From positions 1-64,000 of the forward strand of contig JAJFUQ010000007.1 of the NCBI GenBank assembly GCA_021372355.1: a stretch of DNA of 64,000 nt. Direction: 5' to 3'. Origin of the DNA: Nocardiaceae bacterium. Its GTDB lineage: Bacteria; Actinomycetota; Actinomycetes; Mycobacteriales; Mycobacteriaceae. The first letter of the stretch is position 1; each line of letters begins with the position of its first letter. This document shows, piece by piece, positions 46,142 through 54,125 of the stretch. Made by a program: the position numbers and the translations under genes. The notes under the pieces are model-generated. The model saw nothing but the letters and a program-made list of their open reading frames with translations, did not search any database and was not told the DNA's origin.

Positions 46142-46161
46142 ATGTTACTGGCCAGTAGTTT
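46142..46161. promoter_or_regulatory. TetR operator candidate, site 3 (upstream of fadE5)
   Basis: ATGTTAC-TGGCCA-GTAGTTT. It holds the 12-bp perfect palindrome TACTGGCCAGTA and keeps TTAC-N6-GTA at the same spacing as the other two sites, though the outer arm positions are less conserved. It lies 93 bp before the fadE5 ATG and 65 bp before the divergent hydrolase gene. Confidence 0.6.
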
Positions 46162-46225
46162 TCCACTTCAAGAGTTCCGCAAAGGCTGTGATGCGAAACA
46201 CCGACCCGGCCGTAACGTAGGTCTC

Positions 46226-46831
46226 ATGCGGAATGACCTGCTGGTCACGACCAGTGCCGGTGACGCATCTGTCGTCGTGGATACCCCGGTTGACGAGCCT
46301 CGTGGACTTGTCGTTCTCACTCATGGCGCCGGCGGCGGCATCGAAACTCTCGACCTCCACGCGGTTCGGGATGCAGCACTGGCGCGCGGCGCGGTGGTCG
46401 CGCGAGTGAACCAGCCGTACATCGTCGCCGGCCGTCGGATGCCGCCGCGCCCGCCGGTTCAGGATCCGGCCTGGATCGAAGTGATTCTGCAACTGCGACA
46501 GCGCTTTCCGGGACCGCTCGTGCAAGGCGGTCGAAGCAATGGGGCGCGGGTGGCGTGCCGGACGGCGACGTCGGTCGAGGCGGTTGGGGTACTGGCTCTG
46601 GCTTTCCCGCTGCACCCGCCGGGAAAGCCAGAGAACTCGCGTGTCGAGGAGTTGCGGGGAGCGGGCGTTCCGGTGATCGTCGTCAACGGAGCGAATGATC
46701 CGTTCGGCATTCCGGATGCGGTCGATGCGCAGGAGGTTCACGTCCTGCCGGGTGAGGCGCATTCGTTCAAGAAGTCGCGGGACGCGATCCGGGCCGCGGT
46801 CGACCCGTGGTTGGAGCGCTGGCTCAGTTAG
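46226..46831 (+). CDS. KANL3/Tex30-type alpha/beta hydrolase
   Basis: A 201-residue single-domain alpha/beta hydrolase. GLVVLTHGAGGG (about residues 29-40) carries the oxyanion loop, VQGGRSNGARVACR (about 97-110) the nucleophile Ser, VNGANDPFGIP the acid and GEAHSFKK the catalytic His (about residue 180). These motifs match the KANL3/Tex30 dienelactone-hydrolase-like group. It starts at ATG 46226, divergent from fadE5, and shares that promoter region. It overlaps the methyltransferase gene by 8 bp at the 3' end. Substrate unknown. Confidence 0.78.
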   Translation: MRNDLLVTTSAGDASVVVDTPVDEPRGLVVLTHGAGGGIETLDLHAVRDAALARGAVVARVNQPYIVAGRRMPPRPPVQDPAWIEVILQLRQRFPGPLVQGGRSNGARVACRTATSVEAVGVLALAFPLHPPGKPENSRVEELRGAGVPVIVVNGANDPFGIPDAVDAQEVHVLPGEAHSFKKSRDAIRAAVDPWLERWLS

Positions 46832-47423
46832 ACCGGTGCGCGGTGACGAGGCAGTCGATCGCGACGCCTTTTTCGGTTGCGCGCTCTAATTTCTGCGCGA
46901 TGTCGATCGTCAGCAGGCCCTCGACGTCGGACGCGATGTCCTCCGGGGTGTAAAGAACCTCAGGGTCTTGAGGGCCGCCGACGCCCTCGGCGATGTTCGT
47001 CGAGTCGTGGCCGAGGACCACGAGGGTTCCGCCCGGTGCGAGCGCCTGGGCGCAGCGACGCATCAAGTCGCGTCGCTGTGCCTCCGGAAAGTGGAGATAG
47101 GCACTGACGATGAGGCTGAATTCGCCGGGTATGTCCCACGTGGTGAGGTCGGCCTCGACCCACGTGAGCCGATCGCGACTCCGGCGAGGCAGTTTGGTGG
47201 CGACGGTCGCGCCCTTGTTGAGCGCGACCCGGGAGAAATCGACGGCAGTGACAGTCCAGGCGTTCAGGGCGAGCCATATCGCATGGCGACCTTCGCCGCA
47301 GCCGAGGTCGAGCGCGCGACCGCGATGCAGGGGCCAGACCTGCGACACGATGACGGGATTGGGCGGGGCGCCCCACACGAGTTCGGTAGATGCGTAGCGG
47401 TCGTCCCAGGCTTGCGCATCCAT
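46824..47423 (-). CDS. class I SAM methyltransferase, TehB-like
   Basis: A 199-residue methyltransferase. MDAQAWDDRYASTELVWG is the family opening; motif I is RALDLGCGEGRHAIWLA (about residues 36-52), and the acidic end of strand 2 is VTAVDFS. YLHFPEAQRRDLMRR and the PGGTLVVLGHD strand follow. This layout is shared by TehB-like tellurite-resistance and thiopurine-type methyltransferases. ATG 47423 is the first Met with the family N-terminus. A 48-codon gene ends 10 bp upstream and may be coupled to it. Confidence 0.8.
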   Translation of the reverse strand: MDAQAWDDRYASTELVWGAPPNPVIVSQVWPLHRGRALDLGCGEGRHAIWLALNAWTVTAVDFSRVALNKGATVATKLPRRSRDRLTWVEADLTTWDIPGEFSLIVSAYLHFPEAQRRDLMRRCAQALAPGGTLVVLGHDSTNIAEGVGGPQDPEVLYTPEDIASDVEGLLTIDIAQKLERATEKGVAIDCLVTAHRSN

Positions 47424-47433
47424 GAAATGAAAC

Positions 47434-47580
47434 CTAGTTGGTCCTAACCTTCTCGCGAAGGTCGACCGCTCGGTCTGCGGGTACTGCCGAGGGCGGGGTT
47501 GCACGGCAAAGCCTGCCGAGCACGATCGCGATCGGCAGCGCCACGAGTGCCCACAGAATGAAGGCGACGACGATAGCCAT
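47434..47580 (-). CDS. 48-residue membrane protein
   Basis: A short gene read directly: ATG at 47580, TAG at 47434-47436, 48 codons. The product is a single hydrophobic helix (MAIVVAFILWALVALP..., about residues 2-21) followed by a basic/acidic cytoplasmic tail containing LGRLCRA and a Lys/Arg end. GGAGG lies only one base ahead of the ATG, closer than usual. It precedes the TehB-like gene by 10 bp on the same strand. No family is recognised. Confidence 0.5.
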   Translation of the reverse strand: MAIVVAFILWALVALPIAIVLGRLCRATPPSAVPADRAVDLREKVRTN

Positions 47581-47789
47581 GCCTCCAGAATGCGCTGTTC
47601 TCGAGAAATCGCAATCGTTCGGTTACAGGCGATTCGTCAAAATGACCAAATCAATGCGGAATCGCAACATTTGTGCGATCTGCTGAGGCGGTCGGGCGGG
47701 ATCCGGGGCAGGGGCTCGCGAATGGGACCCTCTCATCAGGCCAGTTGTCCAGACCCCCGAGGGCCGCGAGTTTTGGGTGGAGGATAAGA

Positions 47790-47823
47790 ACGGGCCGCCA
47801 AACGGTGTCGTTTGGCGACCCGT
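47790..47823 (-). terminator. terminator of the 29-codon peptide gene
   Basis: ACGGG-cc-GCCAAACG pairs with CGTTTGGC-ga-CCCGT around GTGT. On the minus strand the stem is followed by TTCTTAT. It lies 12 bp after the peptide gene stop. Confidence 0.7.
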
Positions 47824-47835
47824 CGTGATTCCGAC

Positions 47836-47925
47836 TCAGCCAAGTGCGGTCAGCAGAGTGACGAGATTCACGCCGAAACCGGCGCCATTCATCACCATGC
47901 CGAGGATTGCGGCGAGGATTTGCAT
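47836..47925 (-). CDS. 29-residue hydrophobic peptide
   Basis: ATG 47925 to TGA 47836-47838, 29 codons, preceded by AAAGGAAG at a good distance and followed by its own terminator. The product is almost wholly hydrophobic and uncharged (starts MQILAAILGM, ends TALG) with Gly/Asn in the middle; it has no signal and a Met- and Leu-rich, helix-forming look. Short hydrophobic peptides of this kind occur as porins (PorA/PorH, 45-57 residues) or toxins in related bacteria; no match can be claimed. A second ATG 5 bp upstream starts a different frame and is unlikely. Confidence 0.5.
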   Translation of the reverse strand: MQILAAILGMVMNGAGFGVNLVTLLTALG

Positions 47926-48136
47926 TGCATCTTCCTTTCGACAAACACAGGACACATCGCCATAGATCGCTGATGGAGTGCAACCGCACTACTCGACTGC
48001 AGGCTCCTCATACGCGGACCCGAGTGGCTTGGCTCAAGCGTATGGGGCGGTTCTAGGCCAATCCGTGGATGAGACCTGATCGTTGGCCGACCGTGATCGG
48101 CGCCTACGAGAAGTCCAATTCCCTTGGTGTAAGTGG

Positions 48137-49543
48137 CTATTTGATTCCGAAAGCGTTCTCGAGCTCAACTACCGCGTCGCCGGAATAGACCGCGAGATGC
48201 TGCAAATGGGGTGCGTTGTCGCGACAGCCGATGAACCCGACGTTCAACGTTCCGGCATAACTCAAGCACGTGATGTTGAGTGCGGTCCCGTGCATGGGGA
48301 TCGATACCGGGTAATCCGATTCGAGTTTGTGGCCACGGAAATAGAGCGGTTCGGTCGGTCCCGGGACATTCGAGATCATCACGTTGTAGGTCGGCGGCAG
48401 CACCTGGCCGAGTCCGGCCTGCGCCGTGCTGGTCTGGACGACGAACGGCGCGGACAGGATTGCTGTGTAGGCGAGGATGGCGTTGCGGGTCATCCCCTCC
48501 ATCTGCTCTTTCGCGGCGCGCGTCGACGCGATGATCGACTCGATGCGCTCCTTCGGGTCGTCGATATGCGTGCTGAGATTGGCGAGCATGCCAGCGACCG
48601 CATTGCCGCCGCCCGGATCGTCCTTGGGTCGAACGTTGACCGGGATGAACGCGATGAGGGGCTTGTCCGGGAGTTCACCAAGCTCGCTCAGGTAGCGGCG
48701 CAAGCCGCCCGCGCAGATCGCGAGCAGAACATCATTGAGCGTTCCGCCCGCGGCCGCGGCGATGCGCTTGAGGCGCGCAAGGTCGTACTGCTGCGTCGCG
48801 AACCGGCGGTTGCGACTGATCCGGTTATCGAAGATCGTGCGCGGGGCCTGAAGTGACGGCACGAGGGCATTCGTTTCGTCCCGGCGCGACTTGTTGACCT
48901 TGAGGAGGGCCTGGAAAACGTCGTTGAGCGACGTGAACCCGCCGCGGACGGTGTCCATCACGCCGCCGAGGCTCGGTGCGGAGGCCGAATCGAGCAACGA
49001 CGCGCGCTCTCGCCGGGTCGGCGGAACGGCGAAGAAGAGCGGTGTTTCGGTGTCGCTGGGGTCTTTCGACAGAGCGCGGCTGAGCAGTTTCGCGGCCGTG
49101 TACCCGTCGACGAGCGAGTGATGCACCTTCACGTAGAGCGCCAGATTGCCGTTCTCGAGCCCTTCGATCAGGTGCGCTTCCCACGGCGGACGCGAGAGAT
49201 CGAGGGGGCGAGAGTGCAGCCGAGAGATGAGCACGCCCAGTTCGCGCTCGTCCCCGGGGCTCGGGAGGGCGGATCGACGCACGTGATAGGTCGGATCGAT
49301 CTCGGTGTCGGTCACCCAGCGCTGCAGCGGGTGCAGCAGGAAGTTCGGGTAGGCGAGCTTGAGGTTCCACGGCGGTTCGACGGCAACGGTCGCGAGCTCG
49401 TCACGCATCTGGGCGGTGATTTCCTCGGCCCGGGCACCGTCTCTGGGCTTGAACTGCAGCAGACCTGCCACGTGGAGCATGGTCTCCTGCGATTCGACCG
49501 TCAAAAAGAGCATGTCGAGGGGAGAAAGACGTCTACCGGCCAC
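48137..49543 (-). CDS. wax ester synthase / diacylglycerol acyltransferase (WS/DGAT)
   Basis: Bifunctional acyltransferase that makes triacylglycerol or wax esters from acyl-CoA. The 468-residue protein opens RRLSPLDMLFLTVES, keeps the catalytic HHSLVDGYTA (HHxxxDG, about residues 138-147) and has the second-domain motifs LNDVLLAICAGGLRRYL and NVMISNVPGPTEPLYF near residue 390. The length fits the Tgs family. ATG 49543 gives the family N-terminus. It is a single gene beside the PspC gene. The preferred acceptor cannot be deduced. Confidence 0.92.
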   Translation of the reverse strand: MAGRRLSPLDMLFLTVESQETMLHVAGLLQFKPRDGARAEEITAQMRDELATVAVEPPWNLKLAYPNFLLHPLQRWVTDTEIDPTYHVRRSALPSPGDERELGVLISRLHSRPLDLSRPPWEAHLIEGLENGNLALYVKVHHSLVDGYTAAKLLSRALSKDPSDTETPLFFAVPPTRRERASLLDSASAPSLGGVMDTVRGGFTSLNDVFQALLKVNKSRRDETNALVPSLQAPRTIFDNRISRNRRFATQQYDLARLKRIAAAAGGTLNDVLLAICAGGLRRYLSELGELPDKPLIAFIPVNVRPKDDPGGGNAVAGMLANLSTHIDDPKERIESIIASTRAAKEQMEGMTRNAILAYTAILSAPFVVQTSTAQAGLGQVLPPTYNVMISNVPGPTEPLYFRGHKLESDYPVSIPMHGTALNITCLSYAGTLNVGFIGCRDNAPHLQHLAVYSGDAVVELENAFGIK

Positions 49544-49680
49544 GAGTCGACATTAAACGCGCCCCATATCTCAGGGCCGATATCGGGGCAATCCCCGATG
49601 CCCGCGCGGACCGCCGACCCTAACGTTGTTGTCATTGATCGCGCAGATGGACTGGCGATCACGACGAAAGGTCAGGGGTC

Positions 49681-49914
49681 ATGTCGACTCTCCAGCGAAC
49701 CCGCGACGGCAAGATGATCGCCGGTGTCTGCTCCGGTATTGCACGCACCTACGGCTGGGACACCACTGTCGTTCGTCTCGTGTTCCTGCTCTCGTGCCTC
49801 TTGCCGGGGCCGCAGTTCCTCATTTACCTCATTCTGTGGATCGTGATTCCGCAGGAGAAGGAGCCGGTCGGGTACTACGCACCGCCGGTCGTGACCACTA
49901 ACCACGACGTCTGA
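49681..49914 (+). CDS. PspC-domain protein
   Basis: A 77-residue protein made of one PspC domain: residues 4-20 (LQRTRDGKMIAGVCSGI) carry the family opening, the KMIAGVCSGIAR and WDTTVVRLVF pattern is complete, then a hydrophobic segment LLPGPQFLIYLILWIVIP. PspC proteins are membrane-associated stress proteins; single-domain copies are common in actinobacteria. ATG 49681. A strong terminator follows immediately. Confidence 0.88.
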   Translation: MSTLQRTRDGKMIAGVCSGIARTYGWDTTVVRLVFLLSCLLPGPQFLIYLILWIVIPQEKEPVGYYAPPVVTTNHDV

Positions 49915-49916
49915 CA

Positions 49917-49950
49917 GATGGGGGCCGAATCGGCCCCCATCTTCTTTTTT
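49917..49950 (+). terminator. intrinsic terminator after PspC gene
   Basis: GATGGGGGCC and GGCCCCCATC (10 bp) around a 5-nt loop, followed by TTCTTTTTT. Classical. Confidence 0.92.
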
Positions 49951-50011
49951 GCGGTCGTAATGTCAGACCTAGCGCTGCCGGCGTCACATCCATCAAGCGG
50001 AGGGAAGACCG

Positions 50012-51754
50012 ATGGCCGCAACAGATTTCGACGTCCTCATTGTCGGTTCCGGGTTCGGCGGTAGCGTCACCGCGCTGCGCCTCGTCGAAAAGGGTTACAA
50101 GGTCGCGGTTCTCGAAGCAGGTAAGCGTTTCGAGGATGATCAACTCCCGAAGACCAGCTGGGACATCAAGAACTTCCTGTGGGCGCCGGCGCTCGGTTGC
50201 TACGGCATCCAGCGGATCCACCTGCTCAACAACGTGCTCATTCTGGGCGGTGCCGGTGTCGGCGGCGGGTCCTTGAACTACGCGAACACCCTGTACGTCC
50301 CGCCGGAGCCGTTCTTCCAGGACCCGCAGTGGAAAGACATCACCGACTGGCGCTCGGAGTTGACTCCGCACTACCAGCAGGCCGAGAAGATGCTCGGTGT
50401 CGTCAAGAACCCGCACATGACGCCCGCCGACGAGATCATGAAGTCCGTCGCCGACGACATGGGCTTCGGTGACACGTTCGTCATGACGCCGGTCGGCGTC
50501 TTCTTCGGCGAGCCCGGCAAGACCGTCCCAGACCCGTATTTCGGTGGTGCCGGGCCGGACCGCACCGGCTGCATCGAGTGCGGCGACTGCATGGTCGGCT
50601 GCAAGCACAACGCGAAGAACACGCTCGTCAAGAACTACCTCTACCTCGCCGAAAAGGGTGGCGCGGAGGTCATCCCGATGACGACGGTCACCCAGGTCAA
50701 ACCGGAGAAGGATGGCTCCTGGACGATCAAGACCAGGCGCACCGGGGCAAAATTCCTCAAGCATCGCAAGACCTTCACGGCGTCGAACGTCGTCATGGCG
50801 GCGGGCACGCGAGGCACGCAGAAGCTGCTGTTCGAGATGCGGGACAAGGGCAAACTGCCGGACATCTCCGAGAAGCTGGGGGTGCTGACCCGCACCAACT
50901 CCGAGTCGATCGTCGGTGCCGCCAAGTGGAAGGTCGACCCCGAACTCGACCTCACCCGGGGCGTCGCGATCACCTCGTCCATCCACCCCACGCCGGACAC
51001 GCACATCGAACCCGTGCGATACGGCAAGGGATCGAACGCGATGGGCTTCCTACAAGGACCGATGACCGACGGCGGCGGCAGTGTGCCGCGGTTCCTGAAG
51101 TTCCTGCTTGCGGTGATCATGCATCCGTTGCAGTTCGCCCGGTTGCTAACGGTCGCGAACTGGAGTGAGCGCACGATCATCTCGCTCGTGATGCAGCACC
51201 TGGACAACTCGATCACCACGTACACGAAGCGCGGTGTCTTCGGTCGCAAGATGGCGAGCAAACAGGGGCACGGAGAACCGAATCCGACCTGGATTCCGGT
51301 GGGCAACGAGGTCACGCGAGCGGTCGCCAAGAAGATCGGCGGTTTCGCCGGCGGCACCATCGGCGAGGCATTCAACATCCCGATGACAGCGCACTTCCTC
51401 GGCGGGGCGGCGATTGGTGCCGATGCCGAAAAGGGCGTCATCGACCCGTACCACCGCGTGTACGGCTACCCGACGATGTACGTCACCGATGGAGCCGCCG
51501 TTTCGGCGAACCTCGGGGTGAACCCGTCCCTGACGATCGCAGCGCAGGCCGAACGCGCCGCGTCGTTCTGGCCGAACAAGGGCGATGTCGACCCGCGTCC
51601 GGCACCGGGATCGGCTTACGTACGGATCGATCCCGTCGCGCCGAATTCGCCCATGGTTCCGGCGGGCGCTCCGGCAGCGCTCGTGATCCCCACGTCGGGC
51701 TTGTTCCGGGACAAGAAGCCGGCCAAGGTTCCCAAGGAAGCGCAGGTCAAGTAA
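50012..51754 (+). CDS. choD: FAD-dependent GMC-type oxidoreductase, ChoD (cholesterol oxidase)-like
   Basis: A 580-residue flavoprotein. DVLIVGSGFGGSVTALRL (residues 8-25) is the Rossmann dinucleotide motif; GGAGVGGGSLNYANT (about 76-90) and the late NLGVNPSLTIAAQAERAA (about 498-515) are those of GMC/cholesterol-oxidase-like enzymes. Length and the CIECGDCMVGCKHNAKN segment (four Cys, C-x2-C-x2-C-x3-C, about 188-204) resemble Rv3409c (ChoD), but cholesterol oxidation is inferred by family only. ATG 50012 has GGAGGGAAG upstream. Converges with the PucR gene by an 8-bp overlap. Confidence 0.82.
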   Translation: MAATDFDVLIVGSGFGGSVTALRLVEKGYKVAVLEAGKRFEDDQLPKTSWDIKNFLWAPALGCYGIQRIHLLNNVLILGGAGVGGGSLNYANTLYVPPEPFFQDPQWKDITDWRSELTPHYQQAEKMLGVVKNPHMTPADEIMKSVADDMGFGDTFVMTPVGVFFGEPGKTVPDPYFGGAGPDRTGCIECGDCMVGCKHNAKNTLVKNYLYLAEKGGAEVIPMTTVTQVKPEKDGSWTIKTRRTGAKFLKHRKTFTASNVVMAAGTRGTQKLLFEMRDKGKLPDISEKLGVLTRTNSESIVGAAKWKVDPELDLTRGVAITSSIHPTPDTHIEPVRYGKGSNAMGFLQGPMTDGGGSVPRFLKFLLAVIMHPLQFARLLTVANWSERTIISLVMQHLDNSITTYTKRGVFGRKMASKQGHGEPNPTWIPVGNEVTRAVAKKIGGFAGGTIGEAFNIPMTAHFLGGAAIGADAEKGVIDPYHRVYGYPTMYVTDGAAVSANLGVNPSLTIAAQAERAASFWPNKGDVDPRPAPGSAYVRIDPVAPNSPMVPAGAPAALVIPTSGLFRDKKPAKVPKEAQVK

Positions 51755-52934
51755 GCGCGATCACCAGGTCCCGCACATAGTTCGGGTCCTCGAGGCGTTC
51801 GCCGAAGATCTCGCGCAGCTGTCCGACGCGGTATCGAACGGTTTGCGGGTGCACGAACAGGTCTTCGGCGACGAGATCGCGGCGGCCGTCGGACAACGAG
51901 TGCAGCAGCCATGATCGAAGCGTGACCAGCAGTTTCTCGCGGGCGGCCGGTCGCAGGTCGTCGAGCGGTGCGAGGACTCGGTCCGCGAGGTCCTGGCGGC
52001 ATGCCGGGTCGGCATGGACGGTCAGCGCGGCGAGATGGACGTCGGCCTCGGCGGGGTCACCGGTGATCGTGCCGTCCCGGACGAGTTCGAGGAGGCGCAG
52101 GGCGCGCCGGTTCGATTCGGCGACCTCGAGCCACGGCGTCGGCGGCCCGAACACCGCGCGACGGCCGCGCAACGTCGCGATAAGACGTTCACGCGCCGCA
52201 CCCGTGACATCGGGAACCAGGAATGTCCACACGTCCGGGCCTTCGAACAACAGTGATCGCGCATCGATCCACGCGACCACATCATTGGCCTGCGAACTCG
52301 GGATGAGAACCGCGGTCAGCGTCTCGGGCGGTACCCATTCGGCCTGTTCGGCGGCATGCGAGAGCGATTCAGGTGCGGTTTCGGGAATCGTCAGCATCCG
52401 GGCGAGTTCGCTCCGCAACCGTTCGCGTTCGCGACCCACGGCGTCCAGAGCGGCTGCATGTCCGGCGGCGCTCGCCAGCGACAGTTGATCGGTGTAGGCG
52501 AAGACCGAAGCGGCGAGCAGGACGATGTCCGCCGGACTTGCCTTGCCTTCGAGAAGCGAATCACCCATCCGGACCCATGCGGCACGACTGCCGACACGGA
52601 ATGCCGCGTGCAGGCCCTCCATCGTGCGGCCCGCGTTCGCTTCGCCCCGCCCGAGTTCGTAGGCACCGCGGATGGCCGGCGCCAGGGCGTCGGCTTCCTC
52701 GCGCTCGCCCGTCGCAGCGTCGATGAAGGTCCCCAGAGACAGCGCGACACCGAGCTGAATGTTCTCCCACATACGGCCGCTCAGCGTTCCGGCGTAGACC
52801 GGAACCTCGGCTCGGATCGCCGCCACGGCCTGGACGCCTGCATCCGGTAGTACTTCACGCAGCATGCGGCGGGCCTCTTCAGGCAGTTTCAGTTGCCCAG
52901 CGTTACGAACTGACCAACTTGGCGGTCTAGTCAT
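51747..52934 (-). CDS. PucR-family helix-turn-helix regulator
   Basis: A 395-residue regulator with a helical N-terminal part, a central GGDEF-like/PucR sensor region and a C-terminal PucR-type HTH: LLVTLRSWLLHSLSDGRRDLVAEDLFVHPQTVRYRVGQLREIFG (residues about 339-382, given here only as its position and HPQTVRYR core). ATG 52934 is chosen: the preceding 57 codons of the longer frame belong to the divergent promoter region. It lies 92 bp from, and divergent to, the reductase-desaturase operon, so it probably controls that operon. Confidence 0.82.
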   Translation of the reverse strand: MTRPPSWSVRNAGQLKLPEEARRMLREVLPDAGVQAVAAIRAEVPVYAGTLSGRMWENIQLGVALSLGTFIDAATGEREEADALAPAIRGAYELGRGEANAGRTMEGLHAAFRVGSRAAWVRMGDSLLEGKASPADIVLLAASVFAYTDQLSLASAAGHAAALDAVGRERERLRSELARMLTIPETAPESLSHAAEQAEWVPPETLTAVLIPSSQANDVVAWIDARSLLFEGPDVWTFLVPDVTGAARERLIATLRGRRAVFGPPTPWLEVAESNRRALRLLELVRDGTITGDPAEADVHLAALTVHADPACRQDLADRVLAPLDDLRPAAREKLLVTLRSWLLHSLSDGRRDLVAEDLFVHPQTVRYRVGQLREIFGERLEDPNYVRDLVIALT

Positions 52935-53025
52935 GTGAACTTTTATACCAGGCGAACAAAAAATCGATCCAGATTCACCGCTGACGGTCAAGCCCTGAAC
53001 GGCCAAAATCGAAAAACTGGTGACC

Positions 53026-54117
53026 ATGACGCAACTCGTGGAAAAGCCTCGTTCGGCGCGCAAGGCGCTGGGCGAGCGAGTAGCCGCGTTCGCGCACCGA
53101 ATCACGACTCCGCTGGTTCCCGACGACTACGTCGATCTGTTCAATCCGCTGTGGTCGACGTCGACGCTGCGCGGCCGCATCACAGCAGTCACGCGGGAAA
53201 CCGCGGACGCCGTGACCCTGACGATTCGTCCGGGCCGCGGCTGGACGACGCACGTTCCGGGGCAGTACCTGCGCTTCGGAATCGACATCGACGGTGTGCG
53301 CCGCTGGCGTGCCTACTCGTTCACCAGCGACCCCGCCCGGTCGGACGGTCTGATCGAGATCACCATCAAGGCGATCCCGGATGGACTGGTCAGCAATTAC
53401 GTCGTCCAGAACGCCAAGGTCGGACAGTACGTCCATCTGAGTCTTCCGGAAGGCGAGTTCGTGCTGCCGGAGCAGAAGCCGGCAAAGGTCCTGTTCGTCA
53501 CGGCCGGTAGCGGCGTCACGCCGATCATGGGCATGTTGCGCACCCACGATCTTGACGATGTCGTCGTGCTGCACTCGGCGCTGACCCGCGACGGTGTCAT
53601 CTTCGGTGACGAACTGCGCGCTCTGCACGACGCCGGAACCATCCGTCTGATCGAGAAGCACACCGACGTCGACGGTCTTCTCGACATCACGACCATCGAC
53701 GACATCGTGCCGGACTGGCGCGAGCGTGACGTGTGGGCCTGCGGTCCGGCCGGCCTGATGGCCGCGGCAGAGGCGCACTGGACGTCGAACGACGTCGTCG
53801 ACCGACTGAACATCGAGCGCTTCAAGCCGCACATCGCGGTCGAGGCCGGTGCCGGCGGAACTGTCTCGTTCACCAAGTCGAACGTCACCAAGGAATTCGA
53901 CGGCGGCAAGCCGATTCTTGACCAGGCCGAAGAGGCCGGCGTCATCATGCCGTTCGGTTGCCGCATGGGTGTCTGCCACCGCTGCGTGCTCCCGATGAAG
54001 AGCGGTGCCGTGCGCGACCTGCGCGACGGAACCATCACCACCGCGGCGCCCGGCGACGGCGTCATGATCCAGACCTGCATCAATGCGGCTGCCGGCCCAT
54101 GTGAAATCGAGAACTGA
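53026..54117 (+). CDS. ferredoxin-NADP-type oxidoreductase, electron donor to desaturase (Rv3230c-like)
   Basis: A 363-residue flavo-iron-sulfur reductase: FAD-binding domain with RAYSFTSD (about residues 103-110), NAD-binding domain with LFVTAGSGVTPIMGML (about 160-175), and a C-terminal plant-type 2Fe-2S domain with FGCRMGVCHRCVLPM and a distant TC (four Cys, C-x4-C-x2-C...C). It passes NADPH electrons to the desaturase encoded 8 bp downstream, the pairing known for Rv3230c and DesA3. A GTG 6 bp upstream of the ATG is an alternative start. Confidence 0.9.
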   Translation: MTQLVEKPRSARKALGERVAAFAHRITTPLVPDDYVDLFNPLWSTSTLRGRITAVTRETADAVTLTIRPGRGWTTHVPGQYLRFGIDIDGVRRWRAYSFTSDPARSDGLIEITIKAIPDGLVSNYVVQNAKVGQYVHLSLPEGEFVLPEQKPAKVLFVTAGSGVTPIMGMLRTHDLDDVVVLHSALTRDGVIFGDELRALHDAGTIRLIEKHTDVDGLLDITTIDDIVPDWRERDVWACGPAGLMAAAEAHWTSNDVVDRLNIERFKPHIAVEAGAGGTVSFTKSNVTKEFDGGKPILDQAEEAGVIMPFGCRMGVCHRCVLPMKSGAVRDLRDGTITTAAPGDGVMIQTCINAAAGPCEIEN

Positions 54118-54125
54118 GGTAGAGC

